Notes: generated by a model not told the origin, from the letters alone. Counted from the stretch's first letter, positions 46,672 through 58,597 are shown. The stretch is DNA of 64,000 nt from Calycina herbarum (GCA_001414485.1 LLEY01000098.1:175367-239366); one strand, 5' to 3'. Numbers and translations: made by a program.

Positions 46672-47115
46672 TCGACACTACAAGAGAAAAAGGTCTGGTA
46701 ATTTCTCTTCTCAGGAGTTAGTTTTTTTATTATGTTACTCACTATAGCTAAAATCATATTGGTGCTTCTGATTTGCTGTGTCAGCCTTGTAAAACGACGC
46801 CCTGAAGAAATAAGCGAAGCATCTTCTGCGGGGACAGAAAGAATTCCCATTTGTTCCTGCGCTACTTCCCACCAAAAGACCAACAGAACGTCCAAAAGAA
46901 ACCAGAAAAGTATACGAAAATTATGGAAGAAGTCTCTAACAGCTAAGTAACAAAGGAATAGAAGCCTATCTATTTTTAATGTCGTGTGGTAGTTTTATTC
47001 ATGATTTAAGACCCGAGATACAGGGCCTGCCAGATTGCGCCCGGGCGGCTTCAGGGTATTTTCCAGGGCTATGAGCCCCCACACCTTGCTTATTTCCAGC
47101 CCCAAATTCAAAGCT

Positions 47116-47265
47116 GAGGTTACTCGCTTTTTGATGGCTTACTCGCTAAACAATGGCTTACTAGCATAATTGTTTAGCTTGCTCGCAAAGTTTTTTTTGG
47201 CCCCCAAGCTTTCTTCATGGCTTACTCGCTATTCGTAGATAGTGGGTTGGCTTACTCGCATTATT
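47116..47265 (+). repeat. Degenerate TGGCTTACTCGC repeat cluster
   Basis: Six variants of TGGCTTACTCGC occur in 150 bp, starting near 47116, 47134, 47153, 47175, 47218 and 47249, with 12-40 bp spacers. One isolated copy (ATGGCATACTCGCTAACAA) occurs at 63354. The cluster lies 300 bp upstream of the GNAT gene. Confidence 0.7.
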
Positions 47266-47568
47266 TTGTATGGTCACGTGAGTATAACCAAGAAACTCCT
47301 TTTGGAGCAAGCTTTTGTACATGCATTAACAAACTAATCATTCATTTCCCGCACCACATCTTGTTTCTCACAATCTAGGTTAGTTTAGGCGGGTAATATT
47401 TCTGCTGACGGGATCCCACCTTTGATATATCAGGTGATGGATGAGTCCTGCCTAATTCCAACTTCCAAATGGAGTCACCGTCTTTCGAATACATAAAAGC
47501 TTATTTACAGTTCTAGTTGACAAAGCCACCAAGCTTTGGTGACACAAAACTTCCCAGAGTTAGACAAA

Positions 47569-48397
47569 ATGGCCTCATCCAGCATCAAAATCTTGCCTTG
47601 CGAATTAGCCGACATGGAAGCATGCGTAAACATCTTCAACGAAGCCTTCGCCAAAGACCCAATAGTATACTACATGCATCCAAATTCCGATCCAAAGATA
47701 TTAAAGGAAAGAGCTTTGAAGAGTTATGAGAAGAATTTTGCAGCACCAGAAATGAAGTATTTCAAAGCTGTTGATGAGGGGACTGGGTATGTTTTGAGAC
47801 TTTTGCTACTTTTCCGTATTTTAAAATGAGAATGTATGAAGCGTCAAATCGATGAACCAATGAAGGGACGTAGAAAAAGAGTACTGACAACAAAATTGTA
47901 TAGTGAAATCGTGGCCTTCAGCAACTGGAACTTCCCCCACACACCCGACCCCAACGGCCCAGACCCCGAAACTTCAATTCGAAATGAGGTCCAACCACCA
48001 GGATCAAACGACAACCTAATAGTCGAGTTTCTCATCAAATTTCTCCGAGCAAGACAAAAGTGGCTGAATCCTGAAAAACACTATTGTAAGCAGCACTCGT
48101 CCCTTCCACCCCCTTTGCTCATTTCCGAAATACTAACAAGCACAAGATATGAGGATTCTCGCCGTTCGTCCAGAATACCAACGAAAAGGCATCGGTTCTA
48201 TGCTCCTCGAACCAATTTTGGAAAAGATTGATCATGATAAGGCGAAGAGCTATATTACTGCTAGTCCGGTGGGATTGGGGTTGTATTTGAAATATGGGTG
48301 GAAGGAGGTGGATGAGATTTTTATTGATTTTGGGGCACATGGTGGGGGGAAGGATAGAACTGCTGTTTTGATGAGGGAGCCGAAGGTTGTGGGATGA
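47569..48397 (+). CDS. GNAT-family N-acetyltransferase
   Basis: Exons 47569-47786, 47904-48085 and 48147-48397 join in frame to 216 residues. The start MASSSIKILPCELADMEACV and the motif FNEAFAKDPIVYYMHP are typical of fungal GNAT proteins. Motif A, RILAVRPEYQRKGIGSMLLEPIL near residues 134-157, contains the acetyl-CoA pyrophosphate-binding Q-R-K-G-I-G loop. Motif B follows as ITASPVGLGLYLKYGWKEVD. A Pro-rich insertion (NFPHTPDPNGPDPET) sits between strands 3 and 4, as in many fungal members. It would transfer acetyl from acetyl-CoA to a small amine or a protein; the substrate cannot be predicted. No signal peptide. Confidence 0.88.
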
Positions 48398-49659
48398 ACT
48401 GTTTTCTGGGAGGCCACAATAGAAGATAGATTTACACAGAGTGTGGTAGAAAGAAATAGCCTGGAGAGAAGATCCAAGTTTCGTCCAGAATTAAGATACA
48501 ACTGTTTATTTATTCCACATTCTAGCTTTACTAAGCCCGCAGTGGGGATTGGTCTTCGGGGTCCTATCAGTCATCTGGGGAAAAGTCAAGATTCAATTAT
48601 TTCAGACTTAAATATGAGCTCTGTTGAGAAACACGTTCATGGCTCATTCAAAAAAAAAAGAAGTGTTTAAATTAAGTCGAGTTTGAGAGAAAATGGTAAA
48701 GAAATAACTGTGAAGACATGAACATTTAGAAAATGAAGTTTGAGAATAAACAGTGTTCCTACAGGAAACCAGTTTTCCCACAGGAGTAATGAATAACCCA
48801 TTTGCCGTCGACTGATTGAGTACTGTCGAATCACCCGGCAATCATTTCATCCCACATAAATCTCTTTGTTACAAAAATGCTTTGTATTGTGTCTCTCAAA
48901 CTCTTTAAGAGAGTAAGAGAAGTAGGGGTTTATATACACGTTAGAAATACTTCTAGAGCATTCTGCATCACGTGATTGGCCTCGATTCCAGAACCATCTC
49001 CTGGGTGTTGATTATATATCCAACACTCTTCATGAGATTTCGTCGTCTACAGGAGGACTTCCCTCGTCCCTGCTCTCAAACTTTCGCTTTGCTGTCTTGT
49101 TCTTCGACGGCTCGATGGGGTTTACAGACTCGCACTGTTGGATGTTAACCAACGCTGCATTGACGGATGCAGAAGAAGTTCGTGGGGTTGATGAGGATTT
49201 TATAGAAGACGATACACGTTTGGGATGATGAGAAGTCTTGCTAAGGAGAATATGGACGGAGGAAGAAGAAAGCACGAGATAGAAATTTAAACCCCAATTC
49301 TTGCTTTAGTATCAATAGAAGTTGAAAACAAAACTGCACTCAAGTCTTGTTCCTTTTGTTTAAATCTCTAGAAAGCTGACTCAGGAAGAAGCTGACAATA
49401 TATTACCTGGAGATGAAGTCAAAGACTTCCACTTCTAGATGAAATTGAAAACTTGAATGATACTTTGTCTACATATACCTCCCCCAACAAGGCTATGAAG
49501 AACTAGGCAGTCTCCTTGCTTTTCTATCAAGATGTCGTTTCAAGGAGATTTCGACTTATTCTAATAGACTAAGCCCGAAATTCAGTTGTAAGGTAAAGTG
49601 AAATAAACTATTCACCTCCAACCCAAAAACATCTCCAACAAGAGCAAATAGCTGCGTGG

Positions 49660-49942
49660 GTGGCGAATGACACCTTCAAACTCAACCGAACTAACTATAA
49701 CAAGGACGATCAGAATACTGGACTACTTCAGGTGGATGCTAGCCGAAATGGTCAATGCAGGTTGTTCTGTTTTGGGTTCAACATTGACCAAGCTTATTCA
49801 TCTAATCAAGGCATCTCCCATGCTCTCATTGAGATCTTAGAAAACCCTCCTAAAAATAATTTCTCGGTTCACCAGCTTCATGCGCGGACTTTAAATCGCC
49901 TTAAGGCTACGAGGGCAAAACAGCAACTCCAGTCCACGCCGT
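49660..49942 (+). pseudogene. Protein-coding relic, possibly from a caspase-like (C14) gene
   Basis: The frame reads CRLFCFGFNIDQAYSSNQG, ISHALIEILENPPKNNFSVH and LHARTLNRLKATRAKQQLQS. It has the feel of the region after the caspase-like domain in fungal C14-type proteins (SFTxALIExLE ... FSVxxLHxxxLxRLK). No start, no catalytic His/Cys and no continuing frame are present, so the identification is weak. Confidence 0.25.
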
Positions 49943-52216
49943 AAGGGTTTGAAGATACCCATCCCAAAAATAGAGAGTCCCCATCTGAACAACTCACCGT
50001 CCAAACCCAAGCTGCTGTCGAATCTATTTCTCACTTTCGAATTACGAATCAGACAAAGTGGTTTACGACAGGAGCGATCATCTGCTGAGAAAAATCAAAG
50101 CACTTCTATCGTAGCTTCTAATGGCTCGAAAGCTGAATTCCTGGGTTCCTCGAACAGCCTCCTCAAAGTACCCATCTTCCGAGCTTGCAATCCAACGACC
50201 GATTTACTGGACAGGGTAAAGTGTATATAAAGTGGATTTCTTGACTTTTTCAGTGGGGATGGTGAGTTGACACATTTGAATTGCTTTCTGTAACCTTTCA
50301 TGAACAAGAGATGAGGAAGGGTAAGAATAGAGATAAGCAAGTAATCTTAAGCTAAGCAAGAAACACGTCGAGGCAGAAACAAAAGTGAAGGGAAAGAGAA
50401 GATAATATCCATGAGACGAACTAAAAGGATATAAAAAAAGAAAAGTGAGGCCCTACCCACGAGGTTTCTGAGAGATCCGAAATCTCGGGACGAGGAAGAT
50501 GAAATAAATCTTTCTGCCACGATATAAATAGCTGGTCTAGCCCGCTAGACCAATCTGCCTAATGCAAAACTTGCTCTTACAATCAAGCGTTCGACTATTT
50601 GCCTCGGGCTACGAACCTTCGATACTTGTCAACCCCGCTGATTTTGGCCAGGAAATAAGCAGCCATAGAGATATTCGGCAGAGATGCTGTACTCCTAGAG
50701 TAAAATCCGAAAACTTTACATAGAACGATTAATTTGTTGTCGAAATCTTCAACACTCTCGAAATTGTACGAAGATTCGAGTTGAGCCAACCCCTCCATAG
50801 CCGCAAATGGCGGCTTATAGTTGGGGATTCTTCAACAACAGCGCCGCTTAAAAGTTCAGTTATCACTTCAAACACCCCTGGTCCTGCCTTTCATGTGGCA
50901 ACTGAACTTAATTAATTTATTCACTTCTAACCTCCGATTTGACTTAGTGTATCAATTAATTGGTTTCAAGCGTTAAGGTGGTGTAACAAAAATTCAACAG
51001 GTACAAACTGGGCAAGCGGTCAGCGCGGATGATCAGAGACAATGTTCAGTTATGGGGGGCCAGCAGCTGTTGAATAGGTTATTTTTAACATCGGATGGAT
51101 TGAGTGGCGCACGCACGAGAGCGCAATCCAAACGGAGGTTGTTGTTGTTGTTGGAGTGCCTGCCAGAGTCGCACCTTCTCTCGTCGTCGTTAAGAAAAGA
51201 GCGACTTCTGGGCCTCTCCAGACCCAAGAGCACAGCCACTTCCACCCCACAAGACGACTCAAATAAATGCAATCATCGAGACCACCTACCTTATGAAACC
51301 ACAACAATAGACGAACTCAGAGTAAACCACTGTTTCGTGCTTTTACATGTCGAACCATCAGACTTTGTTATGGAAAAGAGCGTCAGGGCGAACTCTCGCT
51401 CTGGAACTGCGGAGATCCCAGACAGAGAGACTGAGTCCACAAGTAAAATCCGAAAGCGTGACAAACGAGACACAATTTGGGGTCGAATCTTTCGACGCTG
51501 TCGATTGTTGAAGTATATCCGCAAGGCGAAAAACACAAATTCGAGATAGATTCGGAGAATTTGCGACGTGCTCTCTTACCACAATACAATAGGGAGGGGC
51601 GACTTTAATCTACGGCGGCTGAATCTGAAAGCAAGATGAGACAAGAACCAAAGTAGCTCCTCTTGACTCAAACGGGGGTTGCGTGCGAACATCAGACGCA
51701 AGCCACATCTGCCAATTAAATACACCTACTCCCTGAGCTTGCGAAGGACCAGTATAGCTCTCTCCAACCCATCCCGTCTGCCTCAGCTTCAAATTGTGTA
51801 TACATAAAGGTAGAATGGTTCAAAAACAAGTGAGATAATCTTTATGCAGTTGAGTGACCATATTGTTTACAAGCAGGTGCACTGAAAATACCGAAAGGTG
51901 GAAATCAGGACGCGACAAGAAGACCCAGGCGTTGCCAACCATCCCCCACGATTCCATTTCGACAAGAGGGTAGGGGGATACTCTGGTCGTGCCTTCCCTT
52001 CGCGACCCAAGCGCTTGCGTCATGGTGGTCGAGGAGAGAGTGAGACCTCGAGACTATGGTGATAAACAACAGGTAGAGGGAAAGAGCGACACGCGCGCCG
52101 ATGATATCCAAAAAGACACAAAAACGAGATAGACCCATAGTTAAGGAGGTACTTCAGAGAGTAGGAAGGGACAACCTCGATTATATTTCTTTTCTGGTTG
52201 GTTGTGGGGATAAGGG

Positions 52217-53832
52217 GACCTGAATTCCGTGTTTCCTAGTTGGCATGGTGAGGACAAGAGTACTATAAAAGGGTCCTCAATTCCGTACGATAGTGAGAGG
52301 AATGAGCCGACCTCAACTTTGTGTTTTCTTTGTTTAACGAGGTATGCTTGAGGTTGGAGCGGGAAACAAGGTGCGACCTGAATTCTATGTTTTCAAGAGT
52401 CGAATAAGCTGACGAGAAGCGGTCGTGCCTTACCTTCTCAACCCAAGGTGGGTTGTGGCGCACGAGGTCGAGGGAAGAGTGAAGAAATTGCTCACAATTC
52501 ACTTGTCACCCATTCAAAAAAGGTTGAAAGCTAGACTCTTTAACGCGGCTCAAAGAAGAAGAAAACTGCAAAAAGAATATTATGTGCAGAGAATTACCTC
52601 GGCCAACACGACCCAAAGTCACCCTGAACTTAATCAGGGATATTTTCGTCTAGCAAGGGATAGTAGCGGTAGCTCAGTCTCTTTCGAGATGTACTTTTCT
52701 AATAACCTTATTTAACCGTTCCAGCCACGAGGACTGTTTTATGCTGGTGGGATATCGCTTTATTTTGAATTATGTTGTCGCTGGAGAGGCGGCCGGTGGG
52801 GTGGGGCTGTGGGGGGTTGAAGTGAGGTTGGGAGGTGGTGAGTGAGGGAGTGAGGAAGCGGCTCGTCTCGTCAAGGTCGTAGGAACCTCAACTCTGTGTT
52901 TTCTGTTGGTATTACAAGGGCGTGGGGACCTGAATTCCGTGTTTTCCGGTTGGCATGGTGAGGTCGAGAGCAAGAGAAGGGGAGACCTGAATTCCGTGTT
53001 TTCGGGTAGTGCGACGAGGGTGGGAGTGAGAAGTTCAGAGGGAGCGACGACACTTTTGTGCGACAAGGGTGCCCAGGTATGGTTAAAGTAAGAGTAAAAG
53101 GGGAGGTACGACTTAGTTAAGAGTGAGAAGCAAGGAGCGACCTCACTTCTGTGTTTCCATCTCCTTTTCAGGTCGGGGTTATATGAGGTCGTAATAGATT
53201 ATGCTGGTACCTGAAATCAAACGCTATCAGTTTCCCTTCTTGTTTAGATTCACTTAAACGAATGTTCAAATACCACAATTAAATATCTCCACTTGTTTCC
53301 AGAGTGGTATCTGAACAACATCTCTACTCAACAGAGTCCTCATATCACTTATAGATGCGAATACTGTTATCCAAAATTATGAGGATAAAGGTAGGTGGAA
53401 ATCTATCACTTAATGTCGTTCCTTCCTTTCCCAACCCAAGGTCTTGTCGACGGCATTGAGTTATAGGCCCGATGACGGTGACGGTATGGTTAAGACAAGA
53501 GTGAGGAAGAAGGGGCGACCTTGGTTTTGTGTTTCTCTCTACTGGCGACACGATGAGGGCATGGCCGAGACTCAAGGGAAGGAGGAACCTGAGTTCTGTG
53601 TTTTCTGGGTAGTAGCACAAACAGGATATGTTGGGACAGGAGAGAGGGGAAGGGCAACCTCAATTTTGTATTTTTCTGAGAGTGAGAAGGAAGGAGCGAC
53701 CTCAATTTTAGGTTTTCAAGTGTGGGGTGGGAGTGGGGGGTAAGGAGGGTCCTGGATTCCGTGTTTCTCTAGTAGTACTGGTGAGAGGGAAGCGGTTACC
53801 TGAAATCCGTGTTTGAGTTCTGTGTTTTTCTC
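52217..53832 (+). repeat. Field of degenerate GACCTGAATTCCGTGTTTTC repeats
   Basis: At least 15 variants of this 20-bp word lie in the same orientation over 1.6 kb. They start near 52217, 52272, 52308, 52374, 52883, 52927, 52984, 53138, 53518, 53586, 53656, 53698, 53750, 53797 and 53815. Spacers of 25-500 bp often contain GGTGAGG, GAGTGAGAAGG or GGTCGAG words. Typical variants are CGACCTCAACTTTGTGTTTT and GAACCTCAACTCTGTGTTTT. Possible reverse copies occur before it, for instance near 51530. Unit positions are irregular, so it is not a clean satellite. Confidence 0.75.
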
Positions 53833-54519
53833 AAGAAGAGAAGGAGTGACGCGCCGAAGTCGTGCCCGATGTGGGTCCACAGGCCAACCCCTTTTTTCCT
53901 CCAGGAGAAATCCCCCAACTGCTTGGCCAAGATAACTTTCAAGAGAGAAACATTCGATTACCTAACATAAAATTAGGATCATCAGCATATCAATCTCGGC
54001 GTTCGAATCACATTCATTATAGGACGATCGTGCCTTCCCCATTCATCAACAACAGCACCGGTGTCCCAGTCTGATGATCCATGCAGTGCCATGGCCAAGA
54101 TACCCCGCAAAATGGATTCACAACACCTCCGAATTGCAAGACCGAGTGGTGTTGCGACCAGATAGCTATATGTTTCATTTGTTTGGAGTTGGCATCTTTC
54201 GTTTGGAGAAATATTTCAAAGTGCAGGTCGTGAAAGTTTGAAGGGATTCAGATTGTTCCGAGGCCACATGATCTTACCTGTCGTTTTCCTATTTCTTATG
54301 ATTCAACCAACTTTGTCAGATGGGAAAGAAGGATGCAAAAGGAGAGTTTCTCACATGCTCTTTACAAAACCCTGCATTCACCCTCCAATAACTTCTTGGT
54401 CATATGGAGCCTCGGTATCAGTACACCAGGTAGTCAGTTAGCTGCAATACAAACTGCTCCAGATTCCCATTTCTCAAAATCTCACCTCACTTGTCACCAC
54501 CAAGAGTGAGCTCTTCACG

Positions 54520-56515
54520 ATGTATCATCTTTCCTCCTTCTTAGCAGTCCTCGGACTGTTCACTTCCTTCTCAAATGCTCTTGTGTACAACACCTTCGAC
54601 GGCGAAGGCTCTCCAGCATGCAACAATGTTTCTTCAATTTTACACCCCACCTCCGTGGATGAAATGATATCTATCGTCAAAACAGCTGCTGCATCAGACA
54701 CCCCCATTCGCGCAAGCGGCAAAGGCCACATGTGGTACGACACAATGTGCACCGACGACCCAACAATAATCATGGTAACCGAAGCCGTCTACGGAATATC
54801 AGACTTCGACCTCACCACCGGATCCGTAACCATCGAAGCAGGCGTGACATTCTTCGAACTGGCTGAGTATTTACATGAAAGAGGGGCGAGTATTGGGTAT
54901 GCGCTTGTAAATTGGAATATGACGATTGCTGGGGCGGTGGCGATGGGTGCGCATAGGAGTAGTTTGAGGGAAGCGAGTATGGTTGCTGCGGGGGTTTTGG
55001 AGATGTGGATTATTGATGGGACGGGAACTTTGCAGCATATTGTGAGAGACGAGACCAATGAGGATTGGCTTGCTGCGTCGACTTCTCTAGGCTTGCTGGG
55101 ACCGATTGCGAGGTTGAAGTTTAAGATTTATCCAGATACTAAGTTGTATGCAAACCAAAAAACGTAAGTTTCTCTCTCTCGCCGAATTAGATTTGGTCAC
55201 AAAGCTGATTGAGATAGTCTTGCAGAAGCCGATGTCCTAGACGGAGACATCTACGGCCTCATAGCCCCCTACGCAACCGCAAACCTCTGGTGGTGGCCCT
55301 ACCTCAAAAAGTTCCACCACCGCTATTACGATCTCGTCGACACAGCTTCCACCTCGCAACAAGCCTTCCAATCCACCTTCTCAATTACAGAACTCGAAGC
55401 CACAGCCGCAAAAGTCCTCCTCGACTCCGGGAAAATCCTCGCCACTTCAAACTTCCTCGCAGAAACCATCTTCGAAGGTCTCTGGGCAAAACCCAATTTC
55501 CACGAGAAGACCAATGATACAGAACTTACCACATGGCCTGTGTATGGCTACAACTACGACGTCTTAATCGGTGGTTTATATCCGGGGCAATTGCCGGAAT
55601 GGGATTATAAACTCTCCGCCTACACACTTGAGTTGGCTGTTCCGGTGACCCTTGCGAATAAGCTTTTGAAGAGAGTGAGAGAGTTATTTGATGCGGAGGC
55701 GAAGAAGGGGTTGATTATGACTAGTACTTATCGCAGTGGGATTAATATTAAATTTGGACGGCCTTATGAGGATTTGCTTGGGCAGGTTTGGACAAATTCA
55801 ACAAAAGATGGGGGAGATTGGACAAAGGGGGCTATTATGTTTGATTTTCCAAGTTATAGACCGACTTGGGGGGATAGGTTGAGGTTTAATGAGCCGTTTT
55901 GTAAGTCCTCCCTCTCCCTTGCCCCCTCTCCCCTCCATTTCTCACAGCTAACCGTTGGGGCAGATCACAACCTCGCAACCACCATAATCAACGAGTTCCC
56001 TTGTCGTCCTCATTGGACTAAGAATACGAGAGATGTATTCACGCAGGCGGTTAAGAATTTGGATTCTGATGTAAGTCCGAGTTTTTATTATTTCCGAGGT
56101 AGATATTTCGGATTTGTGTCTTAGGGAGTTACAATTTTGAGGAGTTGAGATATTTCCGAGAGATATTTTGGATGATATCTCCGAAGACATTTCCTCCACC
56201 AAATACTTCAGAGGGAAGATATTTCCGAGCTGCGAGATATTTCGGAGCAAATGTCCTGAGTGGCCATTTCTAGGAACTGAAATATATTTCCGAGTTGGAA
56301 GTATTTCCGAGCCGAGATATATCTCCGAGCTGCTGAGAGTTATCCGAGTTGAGAGTTCGGGTTTTGAGGGGCGAGGGTGTTCTTGGATATTTGGGAGTAT
56401 GGGCCTGGCTAACTTGGTCTTATAGCGTCTTAATCGATTCGCGGCTGTGAGACAGAAGTTTGATCCTAAGGGAATTTTCAAGAGTGTTGTTGGTGAGATT
56501 ATTGGGGTTTCATAG
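54520..56515 (+). CDS. Secreted FAD-linked oxidase, aldonolactone-oxidase-like
   Basis: Exons 54520-55163, 55218-55900, 55964-56070 and 56426-56515 join in frame to 507 residues. A signal peptide (MYHLSSFLAVLGLFTSFSNA) precedes a PCMH-type FAD-binding domain with ILHPTSVDEMISIVK, IRASGKGHMWYDTMCTDDP and a core IEAGVTFFELAEYLHERGAS. GYALVNWNMTIAGAVAMGAH takes the place of the usual GxxxGGxxxxGxHG region. The C-terminal half ends CRPHWTKNTRDVF ... FDPKGIFKS, the signature of the D-arabinono-1,4-lactone / L-gulonolactone oxidase group. It would oxidise a sugar lactone or alcohol and pass electrons to O2 outside the cell. Three introns are short, but the last is 355 nt and filled with repeats. 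The gene converges with a secreted lactonase at 56755. Confidence 0.88.
56080..56352 (-). repeat. TATTTCCGAG repeat cluster inside an intron
   Basis: Around a dozen variants of GATATTTCCGAG or its reverse complement occur in 270 bp of the last intron of the oxidase gene. They start, for example, near 56091, 56109, 56149, 56161, 56178, 56218, 56238, 56285, 56303 and 56319. In the sense of the cluster at 44706-44905 they are mainly reversed. The intron keeps normal splice ends (gtaagt ... tatag). Confidence 0.8.
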
Positions 56516-56754
56516 GGGTTGAGAGGGGGTAGTGGTGGGTGTAGTGATGGGTGATTGTTAGTGTTGAGGAAAAGTTGGGGTTAGTGAGAAATGCACTTTC
56601 TTAATTGTCCCTCTCACTTGGTGAAACTCAAGTATTGAGTACAGATGTCGGTAAAAATAGAATACATTCATGAATCATAATCTCAGTCCCCTCATGCTCT
56701 TAAAGTCACAGGCCGAACTGGTCATGCCCTTTCCGGCGTTCCTTTATTTATTCC

Positions 56755-58074
56755 TTACTCATCCCAAATTGTACAACTCACACTCCCACTTAAAGTAACC
56801 TTCCCAGCCGGCTCCCCGGTCTCAATCATACCAGTAGTAACATCTCTCTTCCAGATGACGACGGATTTATTCGTTTGATGTCCCACTGCGACCAGAGTTC
56901 CGGCTGCATTGAGCGAAAAATGTCTTGGTGAATAACCTCCTGAGGGAGCGAGTTGAACAAGTGTCAATGTTCCGTCGTCGTTGATGGAGAAGCTGGAGAG
57001 TGTATCGGTAGGGCCGCTCTTGTATTGGGTTGAGTTGGTGAAGGAGATGTCGCGGTTGGAAACCATGATGAATTTGTTATCGGACTGAAAATCAATTAAT
57101 TAATGTCCCTGTACTTTTTTAAAATAAAAAAAAGAGGGAGGGAGAGAGAGGGGACATACAGAAAGTGCAATTCCGGAAGTAGGAGCCGTCTGAGGTGGTT
57201 TCTCATTCCCAACTCCCAACGCTGGGATCTCTCCAACTCTCGTAAATTCAATTCCAGTATCCGTGTATGCGACACTATATGTATACACATATTGAGATAT
57301 CTCACCCACAAAAATGTAAAAAACAGCTCCACTTGGGGAAGTCCAGAATACTCCATGTCTAGGACCGGCTCCGGGATCGGTTTGGAGGGAGGGAAGTTCG
57401 GTTAAAGGAGCGAGATTTGTTGCGTCCCAAGAAAATACTCGCACTAGGTCGGCGCCGAGATCGTTCATGATGAGGTATTTGGATTGCGGGTCGAGAATTA
57501 CTTGGTGGAAGTAGGAGAGATCCTGACGGAGGGGAACGGGACCTGGAGCGGCGAGCTTGGGGTAGAAGGTTTCTAATGGTCCTTCAATTAGGCCGGCATC
57601 GCCCAATGAGTAGATTGCTCCGGCACTGGTGTTGCTATAACATTATCAGCCCCAAAATCCTATCCTACTCAAATATATGTGATGTACTCACTAAGAAACC
57701 GTAGCCATCCCTCTCTTCGTTTCCTTCGTCCCAAATATTTCTGAATACACCCCACTCAATGGCGCATCAACTCTCTGAAGTATCGATAAATTTCCCTGAT
57801 TCCCAATCTCAAAACTATTAATCGACCCATTGAGCGCACCACTCGCTCCTCGATCTAGACAATACAAAATCCGGGCTTCGCTGTCGAGGGTAAGCCATGA
57901 GGGGTTACCGGCGCAATCGAGTGTTGAGGAGGTATTTGTTAGGCCGTAGCTGCTTTCTGTGAAGACAAGGTTGAGGGTTGAGAGAACACCGTCTGAAGCT
58001 GCGACATATAGATTTGTGGCGGTTGAGGGAGCGAGGAGGGGTGCAAGCATCAACAATTTGCTGGTGAGAGACAT
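56755..58074 (-). CDS. Secreted seven-bladed beta-propeller lactonase
   Basis: Minus-strand exons 57692-58074, 57160-57634 and 56755-57084 join in frame to 395 residues, the usual size for the family (6-phosphogluconolactonase-like propellers, Pfam Lactonase type). A signal peptide MSLTSKLLMLAPLLAPSTA is followed by NLYVAASDGVLSTLNLVF. Family blade motifs follow: NPSWLTLDSEARILYCLDR, SYFHQVILDPQSKYLIMNDL, DPGAGPRHGVFWTSPSGAVF, KFIMVSNRDISF and GGYSPRHFSLNAAGTLVAVG. The conserved His and Arg of the PRH turns are present. It would hydrolyse a sugar lactone to the acid outside the cell. It is tail-to-tail with the secreted lactone-oxidase-like gene, 239 bp apart, which suggests joint sugar-acid metabolism by inference. 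Confidence 0.88.
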
Positions 58075-58597
58075 GATCGCGAGAAGGGAGGGGTCAAAAG
58101 AATGTGTGAGCGAAGAAAATAAAAACTTCGTGAACCAGGAAAGGAATGAAGAGGCTCATGAGATCCTTTTAATAAACGATGACGGATCGTCCAGAGAGCC
58201 AAGGATGAGATGATTATCTATTGTAAACGTTCATGCGGTGAATCCACCATTGGCTTTCCATGCTCCCCGCACTCCAGTTTGAAACGAGCGGGTACCTGTC
58301 TGTTTTTGGGTATACCCCGCGCGCGATTGAAACTAGACACGATATGACACGATAGATTGGATAAATATGAAAAAACTTTGCGATAGATACAAGACTATTA
58401 CAAATTAAGGATTGATTTGGGATTTATAAGGACAATTCGGTTTAAGCTTGGGATGAGAGAATTCAGGGGGAAATGATGAAGGAAGCCAAGTGATGAGAGG
58501 TGCAACAAGACTTGTAATTTCCCGCGAGTTGCAAGTGAAATGCGAAGTTAGACCCCGCGATTACAGGGGTGGAGATCCGAATCCCGGAGAAGCATCT
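58075..58597. other. Lactonase promoter region
   Basis: Only the lactonase upstream region is expected here. An 84-codon open stretch at 57959-58213 (plus) is antisense to it and not supported. Confidence 0.4.

Larger units (their letters stand above)
41319..47568. other. 6.2-kb gene-poor region
   Basis: This is AT-rich DNA with relics and repeats. Items listed separately are the kinase-like relic (41563-42015), the CTCGGA repeat cluster (44706-44905), an ORF of 193 codons (46090-46671) and the TTACTCGC repeat cluster (47116-47265). Elsewhere I see no supported gene. Confidence 0.5.
48398..54519. other. 6.1-kb gene-poor region
   Basis: No intact gene is supported. A Ser-rich frame at 49030-49275 (minus) and a frame at 51052-51549 (plus, 165 codons, Arg/Ser/Leu-rich) have no recognisable features. 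A protein-like piece at 49660-49942 is listed separately, as is the large repeat field at 52217-53832. Confidence 0.45.

Noticed and set aside
51052..51549. 165-codon plus-strand frame
   Set aside because: Arg/Ser/Leu-rich, overlapped by several minus-strand frames of similar length, no motif; its end overlaps reverse copies of the 52-kb repeat word.
52217..53832. CRISPR-like array
   Set aside because: Eukaryotic context, strongly diverged repeats and spacers of very unequal length rule this out.
54238..54441. 67-codon plus-strand frame with a hydrophobic core just before the oxidase gene
   Set aside because: It overlaps the promoter region, starts at a non-ATG codon and has no support beyond one hydrophobic stretch.
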